A DNA stretch of 64,000 nucleotides, taken from NCBI GenBank assembly GCA_030068145.1, contig JAPJBO010000306.1, positions 174,211 through 238,210 of the forward strand, read 5' to 3'. Of this stretch, positions 31,300 to 43,290 are shown in pieces; position 1 is the first letter of the stretch; each line of letters begins with the position of its first letter. The position numbers were made by a program, and so were the translations under genes. This stretch comes from Diplonema papillatum. Taxonomy: Eukaryota > Euglenozoa > Diplonemea > Diplonemida > Diplonemidae. The notes beneath the pieces were generated by a model. That model was not told the origin of the DNA and did no database searches. It saw only the letters and a list, made by a program, of their open reading frames with translations.

Positions 31300-31605
31300 G
31301 TTTTACATAAGCGTCAGCTTGAAAGGAAATGCTCGACGATGCTGCCCGACAAAGAACAGAAGAGATCCCAAGTGCTGTAACTACCGAACTACGTGTTGAA
31401 CGGACGTGACGTCATGCGGGTCTACCCCTACACGACAAATCACACAACCACAACATGTCAAAGTCCTGAGTGAGAAAACACAACAACAACACACGGTTGT
31501 GTAAGCGAAGAACAAATCAGATTGTGTTTGTATTGTATTTGCCCCTTACCTCTATATTTCCTCCCTTCCATTCGGAGTCGAAGCAGCTACGTCGAGTACT
31601 TCTGA
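31300..31605 (+). repeat. Dispersed repeat R5, short copy
   Basis: It is about 95 percent identical to 11645-11893 over about 250 bp. A final CCTCCCTTCCATTCGGAGTC block corresponds to 12061-12110. The middle segment of the intron copy is missing here, as if inserted there or deleted here. Confidence 0.75.
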
Positions 31606-32169
31606 ATCCGTGCCGTATGTTGCTGGCGACTTCCTCGACGGCACGCGATGGGTGATTGAGACCCAACAACCAATGAAATAAAGGGGGTTCCAAGAGCTGT
31701 GGACTTTAGATTATGATGGCAGGGATCCGGGCCAGCGGAAAAGGGAAGAAGAGAACAAAGTGTAGTTTTCTTCTTCAAAGCGCTGGCACTGGGCCAGTCG
31801 ACCCAAACTGCTCGCGTTGACCATATTATCCACGAGGGAAACGTTCTCGTTCTGGTACCGATGCTGTGTCATAGACCCAGATAGCCCATAGATATCAACG
31901 GCGGATAATCCGACGCAGTTGCACAGTTGACAATTCTGCTCACCCCTACAATGTTTACCAACCTGGCGCTTATTGCCGCTTTCTGCGTTTTACAAAACAC
32001 AAAGCACTGGGGGAAATAATAAGAGCTCGTCACGTGTTCGCATTTCACACACGCTCAACGTAGACCCGAACAGGCACTGCTGTTGCGCAACGAAACAGCT
32101 TCCTCTCTCGCATGAGGCAATGCTCCCAAGGTCCAAACCTGAAACGGTAACACACCCAGTTTTACTGGA

Positions 32170-32230
32170 GTGCCCGTTCCCGGCGAGCTACGAGGGAACG
32201 AACCTGTAAGAGTGCCAACGCTACGCTTTC
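32170..32230 (+). repeat. Dispersed repeat R7, third copy
   Basis: It contains CCCGGCGAGCTACGAGGGAA and AGAGTGCCAACGCT and is very close to the 7025 copy. Confidence 0.55.
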
Positions 32231-32419
32231 TATAACGTACATATAAAAGGTGTCACGGGATAAGCCGGCAGCCGCTGCTTAACGGTACAGTGCATGCTAA
32301 TCCATGTGGTTCATGTACTTAAAAGAACTCAATGCTTACCGGCTTTTCACGTGGGCGGCCCTAAGATTACCCACTCAGGTGACACCACTTTATCTTTAGC
32401 CATACTTCAAGTCTCTTAC

Positions 32420-32451
32420 CATCATCATCATCATCATCATCACCACCATCA
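32420..32451. repeat. CAT/CAC trinucleotide run
   Basis: Seven ATC units followed by ACC units. It encodes His in one frame but is not within a gene. A short TGATGATGATGATG run of the same kind is at 52350-52363. Confidence 0.85.
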
Positions 32452-32944
32452 ACAGTTTTCGTATCAGCCGCGGTTGAGGCTCAAATCGATTCACGGATTT
32501 GTGTGCAAGTGACGAGCTTTTTACTAACCAGTTCAGCCATGAGCTCTGCGATTATTTTGCTGGCGAATTTCTGCTCGCAGCTCCGCTACACATCCCGCTG
32601 TACGGATTTCATTTTGCCACCTTGGGAGGCCTAGAATCACGCGCTTCAACTCAAACCTGGAGACTTTCTTTATGGTCCAGCTCCGGACGACCGCCTGGCA
32701 AGCCGCTTCTTGATAGCCTTGGGGGTTGGTGATTTGTCCGAGAGGCACACACTTTGTGTCGTACCTTGCTCTCCTGTTCCGGTTGCCCATTTTTCTGTCT
32801 GCACCCAATGAAAATGGGCCACGTTATTGTTTCGACGGCGCGTATCCCGCGAAGACGCTCTGTTGCACTGCAACTGCTCTTCCTTTGACAGCTCTTTTTG
32901 CCAAGGCTCGCGTGAGGGGTTAGGCAGCGGGGATGTCACCTCCC

Positions 32945-33030
32945 CCAAGAAGAAGGCTTGATGCTAGCATCAAACATACACGAGAGGCAGTGTCCTGCCT
33001 AGACATTTAACTAAGAGTTTCCCACCGTTT
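32945..33030 (+). repeat. Dispersed repeat R4 with a perfect 16-bp palindrome
   Basis: It contains the palindrome TTGATGCTAGCATCAA (32958-32973), then GAGAGGCAGTGTCCTGCCTA, itself a small stem (GGCAG...CTGCC), and TTTCCCACC. Related copies at 59560 and 44375 keep both stems, so the unit may fold as two adjacent hairpins. Confidence 0.6.
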
Positions 33031-33117
33031 GCCCCCTTTCTGAACTCCTCCCCTTCGGTAGCAGTCGTCAGCATTGCACAAAGCTTGACGACAAGTGATT
33101 CACGCCACTTCCCCCTG

Positions 33118-33430
33118 AGCGAGTCTCGGAACAGGACTCAAGACTGCGACCTCAGGTGGCGACTGCCGGCCATAACGGGGTTGGAACAGCTAGTCAGAAG
33201 CTCGCAGAGAGCTTGCCACATCCTCGGGTGAGATGTGAGGTGTGCCGCCTGTGCAAGACATGTAGCTGTTGCGACGAAAACCCCGTGCAGCTAACACTGC
33301 AAGTTGAAATCAGAAGTCTTGAGCCGAGTGCCGGATGGAGAACCTGACAACCTCCCACGCTCTATCCGTCCCCCGATGGAACCCACCCACCCTTCAGAGA
33401 GGAGTCACAGGACCCGAACGAGCATGTCGG
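33118..33430 (+). repeat. Dispersed repeat R10, uninterrupted copy (empty site)
   Basis: The partner of 19088-19600. At 33292-33293 it has a single TA where the other copy carries the 159-bp element. It ends about 160 bases before the amidohydrolase start. Confidence 0.8.
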
Positions 33431-33590
33431 AATCTGCTGAGTGCATTTCACCGGGAAATCGTCGAGGAGGACTTTCCCTCGTGCCCCGAAGGCACGTTAC
33501 CCGTCAAATGAAACAACTGGTTGTTGCGATGTTTAACGTCCCCCAAATCACGCACACTAGTTTGGTAAGAGAAAAAGAGAAACGCTCACT

Positions 33591-35958
33591 ATGTCATCTC
33601 GCCTCGTCCTCGCTGCCGTGGCATTAGTGCTCGCACTGCAGACGAACGCGGATGTGGTGGAAAAAGCAAACCCGGTCGAGCTGGACGAGATTGACATTTA
33701 CATTGCGAAGACCATCATCACCATGGACGATTCGATGCCGGAGGCTACCGCGGTTGCTGTCGGGAACGGTCGCATTGTGAGTGTCGGCACCCTCGAGTCG
33801 ATGGAGCCGTGGATGGCTGGTCGGAACTACACAGTGCACAGAACGTTCGAGGACAAGGTGATCGTACCGGGCTTCATCGAGCCGCACCTTCACCCGTTGG
33901 CGGGTGGAGCAGCGCTGAGTCTGCCGTTGCTGTCTTACACCGACCAGGAGAATCCGTTCGGCGCTGACCACGTGGGGCTGACCACCGTCGAGGCGGTGAA
34001 AGAGAAAATCAAAGCCACGCTGACGGCGCTGCAGAACGGCACGGACCCCGTCTTGTTCTTTGGATACGACTCTGTCCTGATGGGTGGCCACCTGGACAAG
34101 ACGTTCTTCGCGTTCTTGGAAGAAGCCGACGCACCGGAGTACTTCAAAAAGCCGGTTGCCATTTGGGACGCATCGTTGCACCACGCGTATGCCAATCAGC
34201 GGCACATCGACGCTGCTGGGCTTTCGACGCTGTGCCCACACGTGCCGGGGTGCCAACTGGGTACAGATGGCCAGCCGTCGGGGGCGTTCCTGGGCCTGCT
34301 GGCATCGGGGTTTGCGTTGCAGACTTACTTGGAGCTTTATTTCTCGGACCCGGTGTTCCTGGTCGGCTCGGTTCAGAGGATCGTTGCTCTCGCTAAGTTG
34401 AGCGGTATCACGACTGCCAGCGACGTCGGGTTGGGTCTCACTGGCGGGCTTGAGCGAGAGCTCGGCCTTTACTCTGCAGTGTTCAACAACCCGTTGACCC
34501 CGATGCGGTGCGTTGCGGTGCTTTCGCCGGAGGCTGTCACCGAGTACGCTGGAGGCGACGTGTCGAATGCTATTCTCGCAGCCAAGGGTCTGGAGGCTGG
34601 CGCGCCGCCGATGTCTGACAAGTTGATGGCCAAGGGTGTCAAGTTCTTCTCCGACGATGCGCTCCTCGCGTTGACGATGCAGATGTGCGGCAACCCTGGC
34701 TACGTCACGGGGCAAGCCGGCATCTGGAGGAACGAACCTGGTGCACAGTTCCTTGAAAAGGTGCTCCCGTGGTGGAACGCGGACTTCAAGGTCCACGTTC
34801 ATTCCAACGGCGACTGTTCGCAAGACGCCGTCCTGAACCTGCTCGCCGACCTGCAGAAGCAGACGCCTCGCTTCGATCACCGGTGTGCACCTGTTCTAAG
34901 CAACATGCATCTTGTGAGGGCACTGAACCGCCCGAGCTAGGACCTCTGATCATGATTATTTGCCAGTGTGCCATTTGAAACCACGTCCTGGGTTCAGGGT
35001 AGTGCGGCAACGAAAATCAGGGTTTCCCTTTCTTCTACTCTCGTGGTGTACGGTCTTGGGATACTTGCGAGTTGCTTTGCCGTGCGGGAAAGCTATGCCG
35101 GCAAGCATAAGGAGGCAGCGTTTTGGTTAGATTTCCCAGCCTGACTAAGGAAAACGAGGGAATTCCTGTGGTCTTTCTGCTCGTTTTCGACCAGGTCGAC
35201 ACCCCGTGCTCAGTACGCTCTTCGGTATAATGTTATGTTCGTCCAGATTTTCTTTCACTTCGTTCACCGAAGTTCTCGTTGTTCCCTCTCTCTCTCTTTC
35301 TCTCGAAAACGGTGAAGCACGCTCGTGCCCGCAACCCCTTTTGCTCCCTCTTCTCTTCGAACCCACCGCAACCGTCAGGTTCACGTTCGAGCACTTCGGA
35401 GTTGCGACCGCCGCGCAGATCCGGAAGATGAAGACTCTGGGGGCGCAAGCCAGCGTGAACATGCACTACCCGTACCTGCGGGGAGAGGTGATGGAGAGCT
35501 TCCTCGGCAAGGACCGTGCGCACGCGATGTCGAAGGTGGGGTCGCTTGTCCGCAACAGGGTGCCGACAGCTCTGCACACGGACACTCCCATTGCACCGCC
35601 GAAGCCACTGCAGTCGGCGTGGATTGCGGTGAACCGGTTCTCTGCGTCGACCGCCGGGTCTCGCGCCCCGCTCGTGCTGGCGCCCGAGGAACGCGTCAGC
35701 GTCATGGAGGCTTTCCGCATGATCACCATCGACGCGGCGTTCATCCTGGGTAAGGAAGACGTCATCGGTTCGATTGAACCGGGCAAATTCGCCGATTTCA
35801 CCATTTTGGAATGCAACCCGTTCACTGTCCGGGCGAAGGACCTGAAGGACATCCCCGTCTGGGGCACCGTCGTCGGCGGGAACGTGCACGCTAACCCTCC
35901 CACGGCAGACGAGGCATGCCCGTGCAGGAGACCGGGAGGCGGCTGGTTCCAGTGGTAA
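33591..35958 (+). CDS. Secreted metal-dependent amidohydrolase, family 3 type (2 exons)
   Basis: Exon 1 is 33591-34882 and exon 2 is 35379-35958. The donor CACCG|GTGTGC and acceptor CGTCAG|GTTC join in phase 2, restoring Arg, for 623 residues. A signal peptide is clear (MSSRLVLAAVALVLALQTNA). Motifs follow the amidohydrolase 3 order: the N-terminal beta-sandwich strand IAKTIITMDD, VIVPGFIEPHLHP with metal ligands His99 and His101, HVHSNGDCSQDAV (His402, His404), FEHFGVAT just after the intron, LHTDTPIAPP with the expected catalytic Asp, and the closing IGSIEPGKFADFTILECNP. Related enzymes (N-substituted formamide deformylase-like, YtcJ-like) hydrolyse C-N bonds of small amides; the substrate here is unknown. 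The C-terminus is Cys/Pro/Gly-rich. The start is the only ATG before the signal peptide. The intron contains a TC-rich tract before its acceptor. Confidence 0.9.
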
Positions 35959-35976
35959 GCCTCGAGCACCTTAGTA

Positions 35977-35982
35977 AATAAA
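35977..35982 (+). promoter_or_regulatory. Possible polyadenylation signal AATAAA
   Basis: AATAAA lies 19 bases after the amidohydrolase stop. Whether this organism uses the motif is unknown; no comparable motif follows most other genes here. Confidence 0.3.
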
Positions 35983-36644
35983 AAATGAAGACCTCATCAA
36001 TCCCGGACACTCAATCGAGTCTTCTGCGCTAGTCTGTAAGTTTTGCGTCTTCGAAAGCCAGTGTTTTGAAACAGCAGATTTCGGCTTAAAAGTTTTAAGC
36101 TTCCAATAAATGGCTATGATTACAATCTCTCCTGTGCCCAGGTTCGGGTCGACCTTTCATTTTGTACGCAGGGTACGTTCGACAAAGAGGAGGACCCATG
36201 CTGTAGTTTGAAGAGAGTACCGTCGACTGATGATGACCATTCTCGTCTTTAAAGCCTGCGCGCAAAATGCGTCCAGGCAACACCACAAAGAAAGAGAAAC
36301 CCAATCGCAGTCGTCAAAGAGAAGGAAGGCGAAAATTCTCAAAATGCAGCAAAACAAGCAAGCAAACAAACCCCGGAATCCCCCCAAAAACGAACTTCCA
36401 CCCCTAAATAAATGCGACGCAAACGTCTTCCTCCCACCCACCGCTGCAAACCGTGCTGCCAGCCGTCTTTCCGCACACCTCCCAATGTCTAATCAGTTGG
36501 TGCGTGGGTCAGGTCGCGTTGGAAAGTGTCGGAAGCACCAGAATGCCAGTGATTGGAGGCTAATGTCTCTCTCGTCAAGCGAGTACGCGAGGGGAACCTG
36601 CAGTTCGTGTCTGAAAGAGAGTGCTTGAAATCATGCCCCTACCC

Positions 36645-36915
36645 TCCCCGTTGTACAACGACCCCCTCCCCGTGACGGATTCGCCTGTGCTCCGGTAGCA
36701 CGGGTGGTCCTGGCTGTGACGAGCTACGAACAGCCGCCTGACAAACCAGACTCACACCGCTGCCCTGTCTGCAGACACTCAGGTTCCGCGCTGATGATGG
36801 TCCGCCTTATGTGTCCGTGGCTTTTAAAGGACCGAAACACGGCGCAGACGGGACCAGTGCGGTGTTGAGCTCATATCATTTCAAGCACGTTCTTACAATC
36901 CCCCCCCCCCCCCCA
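36645..36915 (+). repeat. Dispersed repeat R1, long copy with a 14-base poly-C end
   Basis: About 270 bp: CCTCCCCGTGACGGATTCGC, CGGTAGCACGGGTGGTCC, TGTGACGAGCTACGAACAGC, CTGTCTGCAGACACTCAGG, GGTGTTGAGC, then TTCTTACAATC and a run of C. It is the best reference copy of the family. Confidence 0.75.
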
Positions 36916-37234
36916 TTCAGTCGTTTTGAAGCGGTCTGCGCGTTTTTCCTTTGTTGCTACTCTTCACACATATACAGTGGACACACGGGGTGAAGGCGCA
37001 GAAAAGAGCTACAGCATTGACCTCCCCGTCGAATCCACGATCGGGCGAAAGGGAAAGCTGAGAATCTCGGAACTTGCGCACAACCAATCTAAGCCATCCC
37101 GTGTTGGCGGCCTCCGGCCGTCGAAAGTTGGAGTGCAAAACAAAAAGAGAAGAACCCCGGTCGTCCGCGTTCCAGGTGAAGATGGCCACGGGGTTACCCT
37201 TTGGCACACCCAAACGCGACAACTTTGCGCGACG

Positions 37235-37395
37235 CTCTTCATTTGATAAGCACCTGCCTTGTGTTAGCCTTTTGCAGGGAAACCCCCTGGTGGAGGCTGC
37301 GCAGTTGCGAATGTGGGGTTTAGTAGAGTTCAACGAGAAAGACCAACCTTGTAGTTGTTTCTTCGTCACACAAGGCAGCCCCTCGTGTATTTGCT
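37235..37395 (+). repeat. Dispersed repeat R2, rearranged copy
   Basis: The start (GATAAGCACCTGCCTTGTG) and the right half (AACGAGAAAGACCAACCTTG, CACAAGGCAGCCCCTCGTG) are present; the R2 middle is replaced by unrelated sequence. Confidence 0.5.
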
Positions 37396-38469
37396 GTGGG
37401 CACCACGACGGGTTGCGCCGCGTAGAGCTCCTGCGGCTTCCGGTCATTGCCGCGCCTGCCTGCCGAGTTCTGCGGTACCTCCGATGCTTCTTCCTCTTTT
37501 TGATGTTGGAAAAGACTCTTGTTTTTGAAGAATAATTATACTCCTATCGACCTGTTTGCCGCGCCAGCCGTCCAGAAACGAAGGTTGCTCGCTTTTCCTC
37601 CCTTCCCTTCCCACATCTTTCACGTTAGCCGCCGCCGTAGGCCGTGCGTTCGTGGGCGGCGCCGAAGCTGGTAACTGACACCATTTGCGCACTTAACCAT
37701 GGTTAAGAAGACAACTGAAAGCATAGACACAAAGATAGCCCAAAGCATCTGCAGAATAACACGAAAAGCCTCTAGGCAAAAACCCGTTTTCACAGTTCTT
37801 CCTTCTTCTTCAGAGTTCCGTGGCATCACTTGATGTGGTCAGCGGTAAGATCAGCAGCTTCCTGGCTTCGCCTTTTTCTCCAATCATACAGTGCGCGGCA
37901 ACCAGACAGGAGCGATGGACTGAAGCGACGGACGCAACCAGATGAGTGAGGATGTTATTGGGACAAAGGTCTGCGGTCATTGTTTGGTATCGCCAAGATG
38001 TTCAGTTTGCAAGACTCCTTGCGCTACATTTGATCTGCACCGTTCAATGCAATAGGGGGCTTCCGATTTCTTCCGTTCCCTCTCCAAGTGTCAGCTCCGT
38101 ACAGTTCCAAGTGTCAGCTTCGTACAGTTTCAACTATTCCTCGAAGACGAACAACTACAGCTACGAAAGCTGCACGACAGACGACGTGCACCAAGCGCGT
38201 TTCAGCAGCGAAACCCCCCGTTATCAGAAGCAGATGGCTCAGTGCCTACTTGCTCGCGCACACCCGAAATGATCAAATCGCACGACAACAAGCACAAGAA
38301 TGTTTAGACCGGCAGGCAGCAGCAGACGACGTGCTCGGCAGGCTGCGTCAGGCGGCGTTCGACGCAGGACTTCCGAACTGGCGACGTAGAATGCCACCCT
38401 GCGGGACTGTGCTGCAACCCTCTCAAACGAGTTAACGCACAATACGCGCGTAATTATTTGCTTTACAAG

Positions 38470-38545
38470 AACCCATTCGACGAAGGTCACCCGGAGATTC
38501 TAGGATCCCGGATTTTCAAGCGAACTCTGACAGTCTGACTCTAAA
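38470..38545 (+). repeat. Dispersed repeat R3
   Basis: CGACGAAGGTCACCCGGAGA is followed by CCCGGATTTTCAAGCGAACT and GACTCTAAAAC, a good match to the copies at 3325 and 58975. Confidence 0.6.
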
Positions 38546-39941
38546 ACGTGGCCCGAAGACTTAAATCCCCGCTCGTTACATTAGGCAGATTCTTCTCCCT
38601 CCATTTCTTTTGAAAGTATGCAAATCCTGCAGGGAATAGTTGACCAGACCTCGCGCGCCGGTGCCTGCCCGAAGGGCAGCTGCTGCGAAGGGCCGTGTAC
38701 TCGCCGCAGGGGTGCACGAAAAGAGAGCAACGCAGGCCTGTCGGAGCAAGCGTTGCTTTGTCAGATTTCTTTTCTGCTGCACATCCCGATTTGCTTTTGG
38801 TGAGCGGATACTGGATAGCGGTTCTCTCGGAAACGCGGGACTCCAACTTAAGGCGCCGAGAGCGCTCAAGCAAGCTTGCCAGGTGGGTTCACTCCTGGTG
38901 TTCGGCCCAAAAAACTGAGGAGAAAGGGCGGCCTGGTGGTTAGGCTTCTCAGTTCTTCCAACTTCCAACTTCTTGGAGCCGCGCTCTCTACGACTCTGGA
39001 TTCTTCACGATCGAATCGGTCTACAAGTCGCAAGCCTTCGCGTTCGGGCTCTTGCTGCGTGAGTGGGGAGTCATTTGCATGCCAACGTGAGCACCACACC
39101 AAAGCCTTCAGTTCCGTTTGTCCCTGTTCGCCGCCTGGCGTTACAATCTACCGACACAGTTCCTGAGGTAGACACAGTTCCTGAGGTAGGAAGTTTCTCG
39201 TTGCAACAGCACGCTGCCAATAGTGGTTCACAGCTGAAGAGCAACAGAACGACGATGCTGTTGGCTTCGACCGCTTCCAACTGGCGTGCCCCAACCTTCC
39301 AAAGAAAACAACACCGCCACTGGTGTTGTTCAAAACGCAGGTCGAGGACTTCTGTGGGACTGGGGGTATGGGCCTGTTGGAGAACAGCAACCAACCCACA
39401 GGTCTCTTGTTCAGGACCCCGTCTCGCTGTTCCATATGCGTATGGGCATGAATGAAGGACGACCTCTTGGGGTAGAGACTGTTTCTGAGGAATTGCGACC
39501 GTCGGTCCTCAGCGCATTCAATAGATTCGACAACGATGAGTGCCTTCCGGTTGCTTACTTTTGAAGAGCAGTGTCCATCAACGAAAACACGAACAGCAAA
39601 GAAATTGGAAGGGGGTAATCGAAACGAAAGGACGTGACACTCAAAAGAAAAACTCGGAAGGAAGCGAGGGCGTTGAGCGACCGCGCGTTGTTTCGCAGCA
39701 GAACAGTCTTGGATAGCGAGGGCGACCACGCGTGCACGCTGGCTTCCATAATCGTCGTGAGGAGAGGCTCGCTCCACTTCACTGCCACCCGCCTGGATCC
39801 CTAGACACAAGCCCTGTCCTTTTCTGCCGTCTTCCTTTGGAAGCAAGGGGGTTATCTGTCGTTATTCTTCGGCTCCAGTGCTCGGCTTCTTCAAGGCTTC
39901 CGTCTGCGTTCCGTGCCCTCGTCTGACAGACGCGCCTCGCA

Positions 39942-40840
39942 ATGTCCGCCGAATCAATCCAGCAAAACAACACCCTCATCGTCGTCAATGTCGGCTCGGT
40001 TCAGTTGCGGTTTCTAATCCTGACAGCGCCGTCTCCGTCGAACCTGTCTTTGTATATAAAGGTACGCAGTCTTACGTGTCTCGCCCTCCTAGTTAGCCAG
40101 AACTGAGAACTGGGATTTGCCGCGTAGTTGGAGGGTATTCCGTCCCATAAGACGGTTCATGCTGGTCTACGAAGTCCTGTCAGTTTCACTTCACACCACA
40201 CACCACAGGACCTGAAGAGACACGGTGTGCGATCACTAGTCCGCGTGTGTGCCCCTACATACAAAGAGGAAGTCGTCACCAGCCACGGGATCAAAGTCTA
40301 CGTATGTACATTCTTGACAGTCCTTAATTTCAGTAAAATAATAGGATGGAAACAAAAACATCGCCATGTTGCCACCGGACGGCGTGAAATTCTGATAAGT
40401 CGGTGTGGTGTGGTTTGCAACGCGAGAGCTCGGTCGCTTGCTTGCTGACGATTTGCATTAGTTAGACACAAAAGCACCTTGAGTTTCTCCGAAGGATGCG
40501 CGCAAACGGCACACAGGACGGGCAAGGCTGGTTTTTCGAAGACGGCGCGCCGCCGCCGAAGGACGTGCTGACGAACTGGCTCAACCTGCTGGAGAAGGAG
40601 TTCGGGCTCAACGAAATTTCGAAGGAGAAGCAGCCCGAACTGACGCCGCAGGGCCCCGTGCTGGCGCCGGTGCCGAGCGACAAGTTGCCGTGCGTCGGCG
40701 TCCACTGCATCGCCGGGCTGGGCAGGGCCCCCGTTCTCGTCGCGGTCTCCCTCATCGAGCTCGCCGGCCTCCAGGCAGCGGACGCGGTGTACCACATCCG
40801 CGAATCCAGGCACGGCTGCTTCAACCAAGACCAGCTGAAA
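39942..40840 (+). CDS. PRL-type (PTP4A) protein tyrosine phosphatase, 3 of about 4 exons
   Basis: Exons 39942-40061, 40209-40301 and 40517-40840, all phase 0, with GT-AG introns (AAG|GTACGC, TAC|GTATGT; both acceptors ACAG|GAC). The joined 179 residues read like PRL phosphatases: LRFLILTAPSPSNLSLYIK, HGVRSLVRVCAPTYKEE, the general-acid loop FFEDGAPPP (Asp80) and the catalytic P-loop HCIAGLGRAP (Cys135, Arg141), with the PRL-specific Ala after Arg. About 20 extra residues rich in Glu, Lys and Pro lie before the P-loop. PRLs act at membranes through a C-terminal prenylated CaaX box. That part must lie in a further exon after the donor AAA|GTATGG at 40841; I could not find it in the next kilobase. 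Start: the ATG at 39942 gives the expected N-terminus. Confidence 0.85.
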
Positions 40841-41749
40841 GTATGGTTCACATTTGTTAGTTTTCACGACGCGAGCGAGGCGGCGCACCACGAAAGTCGG
40901 CGGGAGTTTGGGTTGGAATGCAAAAGATTCTGAGGCGATAATCTGCATCGATCGGCAAGAGAATTCCACACAGCCTTTAGGGTTGTCGTCGGTTTCAGAA
41001 ATAGCTCTTTATCCACCGAGAGAAAAGCTGCTTCTTGCACGAGGTTTCCAGATTGCCACCGCATGTAAGAAAGTAAAGTTTATAGCTTTAGCTCTCAAAA
41101 GGATGCAGAAAAGTCAGGTACCAGGCAGTAACGTAAGTTTGCCACCCTCCTCAACACCCGGTGACTTCCCCCAAGATCGTTTCCCGGGGTAAGGCGGTCA
41201 ACCAACACCTCCTTTGCGTTAGTAATGTCAGGCACAAAGACGTGTTCTTCTCTCCCTTCTTGACAATACAATACGGAGCTCAAAAAACTCTTTTGTGTCG
41301 TTCGTATGGAAAAAACGCCACCTTACTAGACACAAAAGGAAACGAGAGCCCCCCAAACAAGCCGAACAGCCGGCAACAGGCAACACAGACACTCACACGC
41401 ACTGCTACTACGTATTATGCATACGGGTGTACGATCTCAAAGGAACCGTTTCAAATGAAAACACTCAAAACAGTGGCTCTTGAAGTATAAGCGCACCCGC
41501 AAACCGTACGGAAACTCGTCTGGCTGCTGCGACGTGCAATAGGTGGTGAAACGAAGAGGCGGGGAAAAGAAAAGACACGGAAGAAAAGAGGCAGCTCAGC
41601 TCCCGCCCGCCCCTACGCTGCGGCCACACACCCGCGGATGGGCCCGCTCCGCAAGAAATGGCAGGGCAACGAGCACTGCGCTGGGAGGTTCGCTGTTTGC
41701 TACCGCAGGAGCTCTCGCCCCCCCGTGGTCTCAAGCCTGTTGTGCGCCT

Positions 41750-41965
41750 GGCTATGGCGGGCCACGAAACTCACACCGCCGTCCTGTCTGCAGACACTCA
41801 GGTTCCGCGCTGATGATGGTCCGCCTCATGTGTCCGTAGCTTCAATTTGTCGTGGCTTCAATTTGTCCGTGGCTTCAAGTTGCGTGGCTTCAATTTGTCC
41901 GTGGCTTCAAGGAGAAACACAGCGCACAGGCGGGACCAATGCGGTGTTGAGCACATCCATGCCCC
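41750..41965 (+). repeat. Dispersed repeat R1 with an internal CGTGGCTTCAATTTGTC expansion
   Basis: It contains CTGTCTGCAGACACTCAGG, GATGATGGTCCGCCTCATG and GCGGTGTTGAGCACATCC. Between them, the segment TGTCCGTGGCTTCAA is repeated four to five times imperfectly (41829-41912), where other copies have it once. Confidence 0.65.
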
Positions 41966-43074
41966 TCCCGTGGCTTCAAGTTGTCCTTCGGCTTCACCGG
42001 CTGGATGCCGGTCCTGTTGGTGACCGTCGTGTCCGGGGTCGGTGACCGAGGTCCAGACCAAAGAAGTTGAAGGAGAAGTTACTTTCCGGATGTAGGACGG
42101 TTTCATGCGCAAGGCACAGCAAGTAAGGAGGGGCTGTCCTCCCGTCACCACACAACACGCGACCCTCGTCCGAACGTGCCGTCTACAAGACTCTGTGGGA
42201 CCAGCCAAGGACCTGTCAAGGAGCCATCAAGTGTTTTTACAACGCGGCCCACCCCCTCCTTTATAGACGTCGATGTCCCGCGCGATGTTGCTTTCGTAAA
42301 TTTCCGGAACAACGGCCGCACACGAAAGTGGAAAAACGAAGCCAACAAAAAAAGTGCCAGAGAAGTTTTTACCCTGTACACGCGAATAACAAGATACTTC
42401 TGTCTTATCATTTTCATCACCGTTGGTTGATACTGATCGTCGGTTACTTCGTTTATCAGTGCAGGCCCCAACTCCGGAAATGTGCATGAAAAAAGCAGTG
42501 AATGTGTCGCGGCAGTCTGCATCTCGCGAATGTGCTGTGAAAGACAGCAGCAGGCAAATCGATGCAGCTCCCGGATGCAGCTTCAAGTCCCAACGAGCCG
42601 GATTGTGCTCTCGGAGCATGTTTGGTCTGGCTGAGATGAGAAGCTGCAACAGCCTGCACATAACAAACTGGTCCCCTTGCCCCACCCCACGACGCCCCCC
42701 TCTACTCGTTCTGGCTCCGGCATTTTTCGAGACGGGTTTGCTATCCAATAGATGTATTGGCGGAAAGACATGGGATTGAACCGAGGATTCTACTTGTGAC
42801 TATATTTCGCGTCCCCCCCCCCCCAGTCCCCCCCAGTCCCTCAACTCGCAGGATTACTTCCTGGGGACTCGTTGGTTTGGTTGGTTGGTACGTCAACCAC
42901 TGGTGCTGCACACGGCAACCCCCACTGTGCTCTGCGTAGTTGCCACCGCGTAAAAAGAAGACAAGTCAGTGCTGCCGAGCGAGTCGCAGTCACAATCAGG
43001 GCGGGAGCCCTGAGTTTTTTAACTGATGTGTTATGACTTCGAAATCTTCCGATCGCTCAGACACTGTTGTAGGA

Positions 43075-43290
43075 GCCCTCCCCGCGACGGATACGCCTGT
43101 GCTCTGGTAGCACAGGTGGTCCTGGCTGTGAACAGCTGCCTGACAAACCCGACTCACACCGCTGTCTTGTCTGCAGACACTCAGGTTCCGCGCTGTTGAC
43201 GGTCCATGTTATGTGTCCGGCGTTGAGCACATATCTATTCCAAGAACGCTCTTGCAATCCCCCCCCAGTCCTCCTCCCCCCCCTCTCCCC
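43075..43290 (+). repeat. Dispersed repeat R1
   Basis: It contains GAGCCCTCCCCGCGACGGAT, GTAGCACAGGTGGTCCTGGC, CTGTCTGCAGACACTCAGG and GCGTTGAGCACATATC. It ends in TTGCAATC and C-rich sequence. Confidence 0.7.

Larger units (their letters stand above)
28739..33590. other. 4.9-kb gap with repeats
   Basis: No complete gene is seen. It holds an AT-rich segment with a perfect hairpin (29088-29113), a possible short minus-strand exon (29624-29740), repeats R5, R7 (twice), R4 and R10, and a CAT microsatellite. I see nothing interpretable in 28900-29050 or 31610-32160. Confidence 0.5.
35983..39941. other. 4-kb gap with repeats
   Basis: It holds R1 (36645), R2 (37235) and R3 (38470) copies. Open frames in 36900-37540 and 38600-39500 look random in composition and match no family I know. 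Confidence 0.5.

Noticed and set aside
11645..31605. The two R5 copies as LTRs of one element
   Set aside because: They are 20 kb apart with several host genes between them, and neither starts TG or ends CA.
33624..34880. 418-residue minus-strand frame over the amidohydrolase
   Set aside because: The plus strand carries the metal-binding motifs and continues correctly across an intron.
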